From Aridibaculum aurantiacum (GTDB lineage: Bacteria; Bacteroidota; Bacteroidia; Chitinophagales; Chitinophagaceae), in NCBI RefSeq assembly GCF_017355875.1, contig NZ_JAFEWC010000001.1, positions 496,001 through 560,000 of the forward strand: a stretch of DNA of 64,000 nucleotides. The letters are read 5' to 3'. The notes under the pieces are model-generated. The model did no database searches. It saw nothing but the letters and a program-made list of their open reading frames with translations, and was not told the origin of the DNA. Shown here piece after piece: positions 1-7,932 of this stretch; position 1 is the first letter of the stretch, and each line of letters opens with the position of its first letter. The position numbers and the translations under genes are program-made.

Positions 1-2
1 AG

Positions 3-659
3 GTGCCGGAAGATTGGGCACGAACGCACTTAGGTGGTGTGGTAGGCGTGCGGCTGATAAAAGAACTAAATGGTGTTCATGCTATTGGTTTAGATGAACA
101 GTTAGCTACTAAAAAAATGGTATCGTGTACACGTCGTTTTGGGCATCCACTGCAACAGGTGGAGCCAATGAAAGAAGCCGTTGCCATGTATGTAAGTCGT
201 GCAGCAGAAAAACTGCGCAGGCAAAATAGTGCAGCCAAAAAAATGACTGTTTTTGTCATTGAAAAAGCACTGGATAAAGGAGATGTTTACAAGCCAAACG
301 AGCCAATCAATAAAGTGATGGTGTTGCCTGTTGCCACCTCTAATACCAATGAGCTTATTAAACCTGCATTACAACTGTTAGAGGAATTGTACCAGCCAGG
401 TGTGGTGTACGAAAAAGCAGGCGTCATCTTTAGCAACCTTGTTCCGGATGATTCTGTTCAGCAAAATATATTTACGCCTTCTGAAGGAACAAAGGTTTCT
501 AAAGCCTTGATGGAAAAGATAGATAACATCAACTTCAGCATGCGCAACGAGAAGGTGAAGTTCGCCTCCTCTGGCACCAATAGGGAATGGAAAATGCGGC
601 AGGCCTTGCTGACACCAAAATATACCTCCCGTTGGAATGAACTAAAAGATGTAGAGTAA
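3..659 (+). CDS. umuC: UmuC-type Y-family DNA polymerase, C-terminal part (5' end outside window)
   Basis: This is the C-terminal 218 residues of an error-prone translesion polymerase (Pol V catalytic subunit type), which copies damaged DNA as part of the SOS response. The visible part starts inside the helix-hairpin-helix/thumb region (GVVGVRLIKELNG) and runs through the little-finger region. It ends in a DUF4113-like tail with the typical WKMRQALLTPKYTSRWNEL pattern, which is found in Bacteroidota and proteobacterial UmuC. The frame is open to the window edge, so the true start lies upstream; the GTG at position 3 is an internal Val. A umuD partner would be expected upstream but cannot be seen. 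The identification is firm; the full length is unknown. Confidence 0.9.
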   Translation: MPEDWARTHLGGVVGVRLIKELNGVHAIGLDEQLATKKMVSCTRRFGHPLQQVEPMKEAVAMYVSRAAEKLRRQNSAAKKMTVFVIEKALDKGDVYKPNEPINKVMVLPVATSNTNELIKPALQLLEELYQPGVVYEKAGVIFSNLVPDDSVQQNIFTPSEGTKVSKALMEKIDNINFSMRNEKVKFASSGTNREWKMRQALLTPKYTSRWNELKDVE

Positions 660-687
660 CTGGTGGAGGTTATTCTACCACCAGTTA
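657..687. terminator. Hairpin between convergent genes
   Basis: A 10-bp perfect stem (TAACTGGTGG, 657-666, with CCACCAGTTA, 678-687) with an 11-nt loop begins on the umuC stop codon and ends just before the stop of the convergent secreted-protein gene. It has no strong T-tract on either side, so it may be a weak bidirectional terminator or an mRNA-stabilising hairpin. Confidence 0.5.
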
Positions 688-693
688 CTGTAG

Positions 694-1599
694 TTAGAAC
701 CTTACTTCCATTCCGTCTGTATTTACATACGTTGTCTTACCATTTGCCAATCTTAGCTCATACACTTCTGGCCGTCCCTGCACCTGCACCCGGCTAATGC
801 TTGCCACCTGGAAAGTAGCAGGCTGTTTTGCAATAAAAACAGACACCGGCGCCGGAGGCTGAACCAATGGAATATCAGTTCGCATATTGATGCGCGTTCC
901 TGATGCATCGTACGTAGATGTAACCCACGATGTGCCTGCTTTATACCTAACCGTATATTGATTGGTATCTACCTGGTTGCGTGTCCATGCAGCATTGTTA
1001 CTTGCCGGAAATTCCCTGTTAAAAGAAGCAGTGATAGGTGGTGGTATTGTCCACTGGCTTTCACCTACCGTGTTTCTTACACCATCACCCCAATTGGTTT
1101 GTCCAAACTGCGCTTGTCCCGATCTATCTACAGCTCCTGATGTAGTTGTTACGCCTTCAGTAGTTGTTATTGTATTCACATTAAAAGTTGTATCGTTTCC
1201 ACCTGGTACTACGGTACCTACAGTAGCACGGGCAGCAGGACCTTGCGTCACAATGGTATCAAAAGTGCGGGCAGCATTTGGCGCTGCATATACACCTTGT
1301 ACAAAAGGACTATTAGGCTGTGCGTTTGAAGCACCCTGCCTGTTGATATTGGTATTGCTGGCGTTGCTCCTGTTTATCTCAGTTGGCCTGTCGTTAGGTG
1401 TAGGCGCTACAGAAGGCGAATTAGGATTGCCCCTTACAGAAGGTGAATGCCTGCTGGAAGTCTTAACTGGTGATGTATGCTGCCGGCTGTTTTGCGGGTA
1501 GTTGTCTTTGCCTTTTTTAGGTAAAGGATGTGTATTAGCCACCTGCCCCTGCGCCCATATTCCCATGGCCATGCATATGCCTATAATTAGTGTTTTCAT
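694..1599 (-). CDS. Secreted PepSY-like hypothetical protein
   Basis: This is an exported protein of about 301 aa. A signal peptide (MKTLIIGICMAMGIWAQGQ) is followed by about 140 residues of low-complexity Asn/Ser/Thr/Pro-rich linker. The C-terminal 110 residues resemble the PepSY-like (DUF2874) fold of Bacteroidota periplasmic proteins, with alternating patterns such as FNREFP, TYDASG and YELRLANGKTTYVNTDG. I chose the second ATG (1599) because AGGAA sits just before it and the signal peptide then starts normally; the ATG at 1608 is three codons further upstream. The function is unknown. Convergent with umuC. Confidence 0.75.
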   Translation of the reverse strand: MKTLIIGICMAMGIWAQGQVANTHPLPKKGKDNYPQNSRQHTSPVKTSSRHSPSVRGNPNSPSVAPTPNDRPTEINRSNASNTNINRQGASNAQPNSPFVQGVYAAPNAARTFDTIVTQGPAARATVGTVVPGGNDTTFNVNTITTTEGVTTTSGAVDRSGQAQFGQTNWGDGVRNTVGESQWTIPPPITASFNREFPASNNAAWTRNQVDTNQYTVRYKAGTSWVTSTYDASGTRINMRTDIPLVQPPAPVSVFIAKQPATFQVASISRVQVQGRPEVYELRLANGKTTYVNTDGMEVRF

Positions 1600-1880
1600 A
1601 TTCCTCATTTATGTATAAGTATTCAAAAACCATACGTCATCTTTTCTCATTGCAAACGGGATTTGCAACACCTAGTGGTTCTAATAATCAAGGCGAATAT
1701 TTACCGAAACCCTTACCAGTAGCGGCTTTTATGGGGAAAGAATGCAGGTTGCGTCCAACATTTTATACAGCGGTTACACACTTGTTTAGAGGCTGCATAA
1801 ACACGAAAATGGCATGTATAAACACAGCTTTTAAATAGCTAAATGCATAGAATTTGTACCCTGTAGATAAAACATGTGTT

Positions 1881-2003
1881 ATGGCAAACTCAAACAAAAA
1901 ATCTTCCACCAAGAAAGATCCTTGCTGGAAGAACTACGAGCAAAAAGGCACCAAGAAAAATAATGGAAAACAAGTACCTGATTGTGTTCCTAAGAAGAAG
2001 TAA
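1881..2003 (+). CDS. Very small basic protein with DPCWKNYE motif (40 aa)
   Basis: A 40-codon ORF, rich in Lys/Asn/Ser, reads MANSNKKSSTKKDPCWKNYE and then continues with a Gly-Thr-Lys-Lys stretch and ends PDCVPKKK. The pattern DPCW-x-x-Y-E-x-x-G-x-K-x-x-x-G-x-x-V-P-x-C-V-P, with two cysteines (C15, C35), is one I associate with short proteins and with tails of phage and bacterial proteins in Bacteroidota. That supports it being real despite its size. It stands alone between the PepSY-like gene and the DUF763 gene. No membrane segment or signal peptide is visible. Function unknown; the paired Cys and aromatic residues suggest a small folded or metal-binding unit (inference). Confidence 0.6.
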   Translation: MANSNKKSSTKKDPCWKNYEQKGTKKNNGKQVPDCVPKKK

Positions 2004-2053
2004 CTGTTTCTTCTTCTAACAAAACAATATCAGCTTCAACCCTCTAGCTGCGG

Positions 2054-2061
2054 TACTTTTG
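2054..2061 (+). promoter_or_regulatory. Bacteroidota -7 box (TACTTTTG), near-leaderless
   Basis: TACTTTTG matches TAnnTTTG exactly and ends six bases before the ATG at 2068. The predicted transcript start would fall at or next to the start codon. It also shows that the in-frame TTG at 2059 is not the start. Confidence 0.6.
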
Positions 2062-2067
2062 CAGGTA

Positions 2068-3282
2068 ATGAAACGTTCCGGCTCAGCAGATCTCCCTTTA
2101 CATTATGGGCAAGTACCAAAGTGGTTGGCTGACCGCATGGCGAAGCTGGGTCTTGCTATTACTGAATCTATATTAGTGGAATATGGCCAGCAGGAAATTC
2201 TGCGCAGGCTAAGCGATCCTTTTTGGTTTCAAAGCTTTGGTGCTGTGCTGGGTATGGACTGGCATTCCTCGGGCATTACTACATCAGTAATGGGAGCGCT
2301 TAAAAGAGCCATCAATCCACGGTCGAAAGAGCTGGGTATTTACATAACCGGTGGTAAGGGAAAACATTCTAAAGAAACGCCTGCTGAGTTGATGAAGATC
2401 GCTTCAGCTACGGGACTTGATGGAATGGAGCTGGTCCGCTGCAGTAAGCTAAGTGCTAAAGTAGATAATACAGCTGTTCAGGATGGTTTCCAGTTGTACA
2501 TGCACAACTTCATTCTTACTGCCAATGGCGATTGGACAGTGGTACAGCAAGGCATGCGTACAGAAGATAAAACAGCAAGGAGGTATCACTGGCATTCGAG
2601 CAATCTGCAATCTTTTGTAGAAGAACCGCATACCGGTGTCTGTGGCATCAACCAGGGAGCAATTCTAAATCTTACAGCTGCTGAAGCTAAAGATTCGCGG
2701 CAGGGGATGCTGCAACTGACATTGGAAAAGCCGGAACTGATGATGCAGGAGATCCAGCAGTTGATAATGCCTCGGCATCACGATGTTCGGGCAGAGAATG
2801 TAGACCTCAAGAGGCTGGGGACAACACTTTGGCTGGCGCAGGAAAACCAGGTGTCAAATTTTGAAGAATTGCTTCTAATGGAAGGCGTTGGTCCGCGTAC
2901 GGTACAATCACTTGCGTTGGTCAGCGAAGTGATACATGGTACGCCTTCGCGATTTAAAGATCCTGCACGTTTTTCTTTTGCACATGGTGGTAAAGATGGT
3001 CATCCTTTCCCTGTTCCTACTATGGTGTATGATGAAACCATCAGCAACCTGGAAAATGCTGTTCAAAAAGCTAAGTTGGATTTTTCAGAGAAGCAGGATG
3101 CGATAAAGGCTTTGCACACCATTGCAGCCCGCGCTGAAAAGGATTTTACTCCTAATAATAATTTTGATCAGCTGTTGGAAAAAGAAAGAAACGAAAGCTG
3201 GATGTATGGCGGCAAAACTGTTTTTGGCGATGCAAAGCCTCCAAGGAAGAATAAGAATAATGTGCAGTTACGCTTGTGGTAA
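2068..3282 (+). CDS. DUF763 domain-containing protein
   Basis: This 404-aa protein matches DUF763 over most of its length: N-terminal MKRSGSADLPLHYGQVPKWL, the ITGGKGKHSKETP segment, and the central YHWHS and GVCGINQG motifs. The family is found in archaea and scattered bacteria, and its biochemical role is not established. A helix-hairpin-helix-like stretch (EELLLMEGVGPRTVQSLALVSEV, about residues 269-291) hints at nucleic-acid contact, which is inference. ATG 2068 is the start because a -7 box lies directly before it. The gene is monocistronic: a convergent gene follows within 30 nt. Confidence 0.88.
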   Translation: MKRSGSADLPLHYGQVPKWLADRMAKLGLAITESILVEYGQQEILRRLSDPFWFQSFGAVLGMDWHSSGITTSVMGALKRAINPRSKELGIYITGGKGKHSKETPAELMKIASATGLDGMELVRCSKLSAKVDNTAVQDGFQLYMHNFILTANGDWTVVQQGMRTEDKTARRYHWHSSNLQSFVEEPHTGVCGINQGAILNLTAAEAKDSRQGMLQLTLEKPELMMQEIQQLIMPRHHDVRAENVDLKRLGTTLWLAQENQVSNFEELLLMEGVGPRTVQSLALVSEVIHGTPSRFKDPARFSFAHGGKDGHPFPVPTMVYDETISNLENAVQKAKLDFSEKQDAIKALHTIAARAEKDFTPNNNFDQLLEKERNESWMYGGKTVFGDAKPPRKNKNNVQLRLW

Positions 3283-3309
3283 TCGTTTACGTATCTGCAC
3301 ATTGATTGG

Positions 3310-3582
3310 TTAATCTACACGTACACGGATTTTTTTACCATTTGCATTCGTGCGGGTTTCCCAGCGGGTACCAGTTGCTTTGCCATTTTTATAGTGGCCT
3401 AACTTTTTACCATTAGCACCTTTGTTGGTACTACGTACCACGCCTGTAGCAGATGCATTATTTCCTTGTGCGCCTACTTCAACGGTCTCTTGTTTTACCT
3501 TCTGCTTCTTTGTTCTTTGAGATTGGGCAGATGCTGCCAGTGTAGTTGCTGTAAGTAACAGCACGATCATTGCTTGTTTCAT
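3310..3582 (-). CDS. Small secreted basic hypothetical protein
   Basis: A 90-aa precursor. The signal peptide (MKQAMIVLLLTATTLAASAQ) is followed by a Lys/Gln-rich segment and then a basic Asn/Gly/Lys-rich C-terminus with KNGKATGTRWETRTNANGKK. The mature part of about 70 residues has no hydrophobic core and is probably disordered. The ATG at 3582 gives a normal signal peptide; the upstream ATG at 3609 adds nine residues that do not fit one. No family recognised. Confidence 0.65.
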   Translation of the reverse strand: MKQAMIVLLLTATTLAASAQSQRTKKQKVKQETVEVGAQGNNASATGVVRSTNKGANGKKLGHYKNGKATGTRWETRTNANGKKIRVRVD

Positions 3583-3710
3583 ATCATAGGATTTCGAATG
3601 TATTTGCAAAGACTATTCCCAGCTGCACCAGTGGATGCAGCTGGCAACTTGTACATGTTTGTTTCGTTGTAATTTTATAGCGTAAGGAAAAAACATAATA
3701 CTGACTTCCA

Positions 3711-4130
3711 ATGGCTACGATAACCATCATTAGGACAAACGAATATTTGAACTACTTCAGAAATTATGGTGTGTACCTGGATGGTAAAAAAATTGGTACA
3801 ATTGCTAACGGGCAAACAATGAATTATGATGTAACACCTGGTCAACATTCTCTTGTCACAAAGATTGACTGGTGCAGCAGCCCAATCCAAACCTTCCATA
3901 TCACAGAAGGTGAAACAAAGATCTTCAAAGTAGGTGGTTTTAAATATGGCAACTGGCTATTACCAGCGGCAATACTTCTTATTGTTCTAGCTTATTTTGT
4001 ACTGGATACGTTCTTGCTTTCAAACCTGGCTATAGTAGCTATGCTTCCTTTGTTTTTCCTTACCTACTACATAACAGCAGGACGAAAGAATTATCTACAG
4101 TTAGCAGAAGTTCAGCCTCAAACTAAGTAA
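3711..4130 (+). CDS. Hypothetical protein with PEGA-like N-terminus and two membrane segments
   Basis: 139 aa. The first 75 residues form a compact beta-rich domain (YGVYLDGKKIGTIANGQTMNYDVTPGQHSL, then KIDWCSSP) like the PEGA-type or carboxypeptidase-regulatory-like domains that decorate membrane proteins. Two hydrophobic segments follow at about 80-98 and 102-122, then a polar tail. A domain of this type with the KIDWC signature recurs in Bacteroidota hypothetical proteins. It stands alone and is followed by a bidirectional terminator. Function unknown. Confidence 0.72.
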   Translation: MATITIIRTNEYLNYFRNYGVYLDGKKIGTIANGQTMNYDVTPGQHSLVTKIDWCSSPIQTFHITEGETKIFKVGGFKYGNWLLPAAILLIVLAYFVLDTFLLSNLAIVAMLPLFFLTYYITAGRKNYLQLAEVQPQTK

Positions 4131-4238
4131 AGTGCTTACTTCTAAGGTGGAACATCAGCCAACTACAAAAGTGTGCTCTTGCATCTCAACCGTGTTCATC
4201 GTGTAACTAATCCAGCTTTTCTTTTTTTAGGTGCATAA

Positions 4239-4268
4239 AAAAAGGAACAGCCGGGGCAGTTCCTTTTT
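4239..4268. terminator. Bidirectional intrinsic terminator
   Basis: AAAAAGGAAC (4239-4248) pairs with GTTCCTTTTT (4259-4268) around a GC-rich loop. A T-run follows on the plus strand, and a run of A on the left gives T on the minus strand. It separates the gene ending at 4130 from the convergent gene ending at 4286. Confidence 0.8.
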
Positions 4269-4285
4269 CAATATAAATTCTTCTT

Positions 4286-4645
4286 CTAATCAAGGTCATA
4301 GGTCTTTTGCCCACCTTGTTCTTCTATTCCCTGGTTAAGTTTGGTTTCGCCATAATCCTTTCTTTCTGCGGTTCCTGCCCTGTCTGTTCCTGCCACTCCG
4401 CCACTATTGGTTTCGTGGTCGTCTGTACTACTTGCTGTTATACGGTCATCAGTATTGTCGCGGTTTTTATCCAGTTCATATTCTTCGGGCGACTGTAGTT
4501 TTGAATCAGCGGTAAGATAAACGCCATCGGCATCAGCTTCGCTTTCTTCTGCACGGCGGTTACGGCTGCTATTTTCTCCTTCTACAGGATTAGAAGATGA
4601 TTGCTCCCTGTTTTCTTCATTATTATTATCTATCATGTTTCTCAT
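4286..4645 (-). CDS. Small acidic, disordered hypothetical protein
   Basis: 119 aa, almost free of hydrophobic residues and very rich in Glu, Asp, Asn, Ser and Thr (for example SDADDR-like acidic clusters and EELDKNRDNTDDR-like stretches). It has no signal peptide, no cysteine and no membrane segment, so it should be intrinsically disordered. Similar composition is seen at 7274 and 18193. An in-frame ATG three codons in (4636) could also be the start, with GAGAAAC before it. Function unknown; such proteins are common in Chitinophagaceae and are sometimes linked to stress or desiccation, which is inference only. Confidence 0.65.
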   Translation of the reverse strand: MRNMIDNNNEENREQSSSNPVEGENSSRNRRAEESEADADGVYLTADSKLQSPEEYELDKNRDNTDDRITASSTDDHETNSGGVAGTDRAGTAERKDYGETKLNQGIEEQGGQKTYDLD

Positions 4646-4769
4646 TTTTTGTAGTGTCCCACCAATGTTATGCCACCAGCATGATTATTATCATCGGTAT
4701 TACAATTGCAGGTGTTAACTTCAATCTCCCTTTTTAAGTGGTGAACATAAATACAAACTCCTATTTCCA

Positions 4770-5846
4770 ATGAAAAGATCAGTGATCACTGGCTCTGGAT
4801 GTTATATACCTACCGTAGTTAGAACCAACAATAGCTTTGCAGTCCATAAGTTTTATGCTGAAGATAAAAGCCCCATAGAAACTCCCAGTTTGGAGGTGGC
4901 AGAAAAACTAAGACAGATAACGGGCATAGCTGAAAGAAGATATATTTCTGAAGATCTTAATTGTTCTGATATAGCCACTATAGCCGCTCAGAATGCTATA
5001 GAAGATAGTGGCATTGATCCTGAAACAATAGACCAACTTATTGTAGCTCACAACTTCGGAAACGTAGTAAACAAAACCATACAAACAGATGCAGTGCCGT
5101 CGCTGGCAAGCCGGGTAAAAAATAACCTGAAGATCAGGAATCCAAAATGTGTGGCTTACGATGTGCTATTTGGGTGCCCGGGATGGGTGCAGGGTATGAT
5201 ACAAGCCGATGCATTTTTTAAAGCTGGTATTGCTAAACGTGCACTTATTATAGGAAGTGAAACGCTGAGCCGTGTCCTGGATGAATACGATCGTGACAGC
5301 ATGATATTCAGCGATGGCGCCGGTGCTACCGTTTTGGAATACAAAGAAGTGGAAGAAAATGGTAGTGGTTTCTTAGGCAGCTGTGCTGTCACCCATTCGT
5401 TTGATGAAGCCTACTTCATCAACATGGGCCATTCATATTATCCTGAATGTGATCCTTCTGTTAGGTACATAAAAATGAAAGGCCGCAAAGTGTACGAGTA
5501 CGCTATGAAGCATGTGCCTGAAGCAATGAAAGAATGTTTAGAAGTTAGTGGGGTAGATATAAAAGATGTAAAGAAGATCTTCATTCACCAGGCGAATGAA
5601 AAAATGGATGAAGGCATTATCAAAGGCTTGTATAAGCTATACGGAATAAAAGATATCAGCCCTGCTGAAATTATGCCTATGTGTATCCACTGGTTGGGTA
5701 ATAGTTCGGTTGCAACAGTGCCCACATTATACGACCTGGTGGTAAAAGGAAAGGAAGAAAATCATGCACTGGAGCCAGGCGATATCATCATGTTTGCATC
5801 GGTAGGTGCAGGTATGAATATCAACGCGATCTGCTACAGGGTGTAA
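4770..5846 (+). CDS. 3-oxoacyl-ACP synthase III (FabH)-like ketosynthase
   Basis: A 358-aa thiolase-fold condensing enzyme. The Cys-His-Asn triad of FabH enzymes is visible: C136 in FGCPGWVQG, H273 in IHQANEKMDEGI and N311 in WLGNSSVATVP. A glycine-rich C-terminus (FASVGAGMNINAICYRV) completes the fold. It should start or extend an acyl chain by decarboxylative condensation in the cytoplasm. It is not in a fab operon and its sequence differs from housekeeping FabH (for example the long 20-40 insertion), so a specialised role such as branched or long-chain ketide formation is possible. Monocistronic, with its own terminator. Confidence 0.85.
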   Translation: MKRSVITGSGCYIPTVVRTNNSFAVHKFYAEDKSPIETPSLEVAEKLRQITGIAERRYISEDLNCSDIATIAAQNAIEDSGIDPETIDQLIVAHNFGNVVNKTIQTDAVPSLASRVKNNLKIRNPKCVAYDVLFGCPGWVQGMIQADAFFKAGIAKRALIIGSETLSRVLDEYDRDSMIFSDGAGATVLEYKEVEENGSGFLGSCAVTHSFDEAYFINMGHSYYPECDPSVRYIKMKGRKVYEYAMKHVPEAMKECLEVSGVDIKDVKKIFIHQANEKMDEGIIKGLYKLYGIKDISPAEIMPMCIHWLGNSSVATVPTLYDLVVKGKEENHALEPGDIIMFASVGAGMNINAICYRV

Positions 5847-5870
5847 ATATCAAGGTTACTTATACTCATA

Positions 5871-5895
5871 AATGGCAGCTATCGTAGCTGCCATT
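5871..5895. terminator. Hairpin terminator between convergent genes
   Basis: An 11-bp perfect stem (AATGGCAGCTA with TAGCTGCCATT) with a TCG triloop lies between the FabH-like gene and the convergent DsbA-like gene. A short T-rich stretch follows. Confidence 0.75.
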
Positions 5896-5901
5896 TGCAT
5901 T

Positions 5902-6546
5902 TTATAATGTAGCTAAAACAGCATCCACCCGCTCCTTCAGGCTTTGCGCATCTGTATAGCCACGTGCTATCATATGAAATTTCAATTCGCCGGTTTGTAA
6001 AAAAACGGTTGGATATCCTGTAACCTGCAATTGTTTGCAAAGAGCAAATTCATAATAAGCCTTCTCCTTGTACGTGTCGCTTTGTAGTTTTTCGTAAAAT
6101 CTTTCCGGTTGAATGCTGTATTTCTCCAGCAGGTGCCGGTATGCTTCATTGTCTGTAAGATCGCGTCCTTCGTAATGCAAACTGTACTGCAGGTCGTGTG
6201 CAAATTCAACAGCGCGTTCAGGATAATACTCTTTGAAAATGCACATGGCAATAGCCGGCTTTTCTGAATTAGGATACCAGTCACTCTCTTCAGGATTATT
6301 GATATGCCACAGGTAATCTTGCCCAAACTGCACACCTGAATATTCTTCCACAGTTGTGTAAGCATTTTTTATATAGCCTGCAGTTGCGCTTATGTGTACT
6401 GGTTTTTCAGGCAGTATCATGCCTCCCGATAGTACATCTGCTTCCAGTTGGTCTGCGTACTCTTCTACCAATTCTTTAATTGTTCCAGAAAATCCATAGC
6501 ACCAACCACAATAAGCATCGTAGCAATAAATAAGTAAAGGCTTCAT
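5902..6546 (-). CDS. DsbA/FrnE-like thioredoxin-fold protein
   Basis: A 214-aa cytoplasmic protein of the DsbA superfamily, close to the FrnE-like group. The redox motif C13-G-W-C16 follows strand one, and the cis-Pro loop is GYPTVFLQ near residue 185. There is no signal peptide, unlike periplasmic DsbA, so it likely acts as a cytosolic disulfide reductase or isomerase or binds glutathione-like thiols. The protein runs DAYCGWCYGF at its start, as FrnE-type proteins do. It has its own near-leaderless promoter at 6552-6559. Confidence 0.85.
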   Translation of the reverse strand: MKPLLIYCYDAYCGWCYGFSGTIKELVEEYADQLEADVLSGGMILPEKPVHISATAGYIKNAYTTVEEYSGVQFGQDYLWHINNPEESDWYPNSEKPAIAMCIFKEYYPERAVEFAHDLQYSLHYEGRDLTDNEAYRHLLEKYSIQPERFYEKLQSDTYKEKAYYEFALCKQLQVTGYPTVFLQTGELKFHMIARGYTDAQSLKERVDAVLATL

Positions 6547-6551
6547 AGACG

Positions 6552-6559
6552 CAAATGTA
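6552..6559 (-). promoter_or_regulatory. Bacteroidota -7 box (TACATTTG), near-leaderless
   Basis: Reading on the minus strand, TACATTTG ends five bases before the ATG of the DsbA-like gene, leaving no room for a Shine-Dalgarno sequence in the transcript. Confidence 0.6.
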
Positions 6560-6634
6560 CTGCAGCAATGGATGCAGGTATACCATAGGTATTTCCAACA
6601 TTCATTGTATTATCTAGTAGTTACCAGATGCTGA

Positions 6635-7033
6635 TCAGGCTGGATGCAGCGAACATAGATTGAATATATCTTTTACTACGGTAAAATAGTGGTCGAACTG
6701 GTACGGCTTGGTAAAATAGGCTACGGCTCCGAGTTCTTTGCTCTGCTCCTGGTATCTTTCCAGGTCCGACGAAGTAAACATGACCACCAATAAGCTTGTA
6801 AGCCTGTCCCTTTGTTTCAGCTTTTCTAAAACCTCCAGTCCATTGGTTGTAGGAAGATTAATATCAAGAATAACGACATGAGGCAAATCTTTGATAGCCA
6901 AGTCGTTTATTAGTTCATCATCCGAAGTATAGTGAACAAGCTCTACCGGTAGTTGTGAAGTTTTTAATGCTTCGCTTATTAATTGTACATCATCAGGATC
7001 ATCTTCCAATAGGTACCAAACGCAGTTCTTCAT
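6635..7033 (-). CDS. Single-domain response regulator (CheY/Rcp1-like)
   Basis: A 132-aa protein consisting only of a receiver domain. The acidic pocket is D11/D12 (LLEDDPDD), the phospho-acceptor is D57 (VVILDINLP), with T87 (VVMFTSSD) and K109 (YFTKPYQ). There is no output domain, so it passes phosphate to a partner or regulates by protein contact. Rcp1-type receivers commonly work with phytochrome kinases; one lies at 30748 but 24 kb away, so a link is only a guess. ATG 7033 was chosen because the receiver starts there; the longer reading to 7162 crosses the promoter. Confidence 0.85.
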   Translation of the reverse strand: MKNCVWYLLEDDPDDVQLISEALKTSQLPVELVHYTSDDELINDLAIKDLPHVVILDINLPTTNGLEVLEKLKQRDRLTSLLVVMFTSSDLERYQEQSKELGAVAYFTKPYQFDHYFTVVKDIFNLCSLHPA

Positions 7034-7104
7034 GGTCTTTATCTTTCTGATTAAACATATGGTCCGGGCGGGTCTGTTTAATTTATAGGAGAGATGGGTA
7101 AATG

Positions 7105-7112
7105 CAAATGTA
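7105..7112 (-). promoter_or_regulatory. Bacteroidota promoter of the receiver gene
   Basis: On the minus strand TACATTTG (7105-7112) is preceded by a TTG (7134-7136) with 21 bases between, matching the -33/-7 spacing of Bacteroidota promoters. The leader to ATG 7033 would be about 65 nt. Confidence 0.55.
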
Positions 7113-7273
7113 AACAATCTCATTCTGTATCCACAAATCTTGTTCGCGCACCCAACTGACATGAGGGTCCTAATATTAATTTATTGTTACCGATAGGCTG
7201 CTGCAGCTGTAGAATGTGATGGCACATTACAAACTGCAAAAGTTGGTACACCGTTAGTAGAATAATCTATCAC

Positions 7274-7597
7274 ATGAAAACTTTCGCGATGAAACAGGAA
7301 CAAAATCCTAATGGAATCAATCAGATCACTTCTGATAAGAAGCCTTTAACTATAAGTGAACTGGCGAAGCGTCATTTATTCGATCCCAATCACTCAACTA
7401 CCGATGAAGAAATGCGCAACGCGCAGCTTGAACTAACAGGTAGTGTTGGCGAAGACAAGAGTTTATACGAAATTGATAATACCACACTTATTCCTCCTAC
7501 AGAATTTGAGACGAAAGCAGCAAGGGAAAGTGAAGACGATGATGATAATGATAGTGGTACTGGAAGAATTCCCAATCCCTATGATGTACTTGGATAA
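7274..7597 (+). CDS. Small acidic protein with DPNH-T-x-E-E motif
   Basis: 107 aa. A helical segment at residues 29-54 (ELAKRHLFDPNHSTTDEE) is followed by an acidic tail with a run of aspartates (EDDDDND) and a conserved-looking end, PNPYDVLG. The helical segment is clearly related to that in the 55-aa protein encoded convergently at 7722-7889, where the same ten positions are kept. ATG 7274 or ATG 7289 (MKQEQ) could be the start. No membrane segment. Function unknown. Confidence 0.65.
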   Translation: MKTFAMKQEQNPNGINQITSDKKPLTISELAKRHLFDPNHSTTDEEMRNAQLELTGSVGEDKSLYEIDNTTLIPPTEFETKAARESEDDDDNDSGTGRIPNPYDVLG

Positions 7598-7600
7598 AAA

Positions 7601-7629
7601 AAAGTAGCATGTTTTGTACATGCTACTTT
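7601..7629. terminator. Intrinsic terminator
   Basis: A 12-bp perfect stem (AAAGTAGCATGT, 7601-7612, with ACATGCTACTTT, 7618-7629) directly follows the stop at 7597, with A-rich sequence before and T-rich sequence after. Usable in both directions. Confidence 0.8.
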
Positions 7630-7721
7630 CTTTAGCCCTTCTATTGGATAATGAGCTTTAAAATGCTAAGCCACTACTTTGGTTTTGGCTCATGCTTTTG
7701 CACCCTTATTTATCGGCAAAA

Positions 7722-7889
7722 CTAGTTTTGCTTGTGCTTTTCGGTTTCTTTCAGATTTAGACCTACAACAAGTTTGCTGAATTCTTCTTCAGTGATACGG
7801 TGGTTAGGATCTTTGATGTGTCTCCATATCAATTCCTTTGGTGTAACCATTTCTGAAGTTGCTGGTGCAGCTAATGTATTGGCTTCCAT
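7722..7889 (-). CDS. 55-aa protein with DPNH-T-x-E-E motif
   Basis: This short gene on the minus strand reads MEANTLAAPATSEMVTPKEL and then WRHIKDPNHRITEEEFSK, ending KETEKHKQN. The segment ELxxRHxxDPNHxxTxEE at residues 19-36 matches residues 29-46 of the convergent 107-aa protein, which makes both more credible. A TAnnTTTG promoter lies 35 nt upstream (7925-7932). It is cytoplasmic by sequence, helical and charged. The two genes look like divergent copies of one small domain; function unknown. Confidence 0.65.
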   Translation of the reverse strand: MEANTLAAPATSEMVTPKELIWRHIKDPNHRITEEEFSKLVVGLNLKETEKHKQN

Positions 7890-7924
7890 GTGTTTTAGTT
7901 CCCCGGGGGTTATTATGGGGAGGG

Positions 7925-7932
7925 CAAATGTA
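7925..7932 (-). promoter_or_regulatory. Bacteroidota -7 box (TACATTTG)
   Basis: TACATTTG on the minus strand upstream of the 55-aa gene; the predicted leader is about 30 nt. No clear -33 TTG. Confidence 0.5.

Noticed and set aside
962-1501. 179-aa plus-strand ORF
   Set aside because: Antisense to the PepSY-like secreted protein, whose signal peptide and domain are clear.
1590-1838. 82-aa plus-strand ORF
   Set aside because: Overlaps the 5' end of the minus-strand secreted-protein gene and has no family pattern or promoter.
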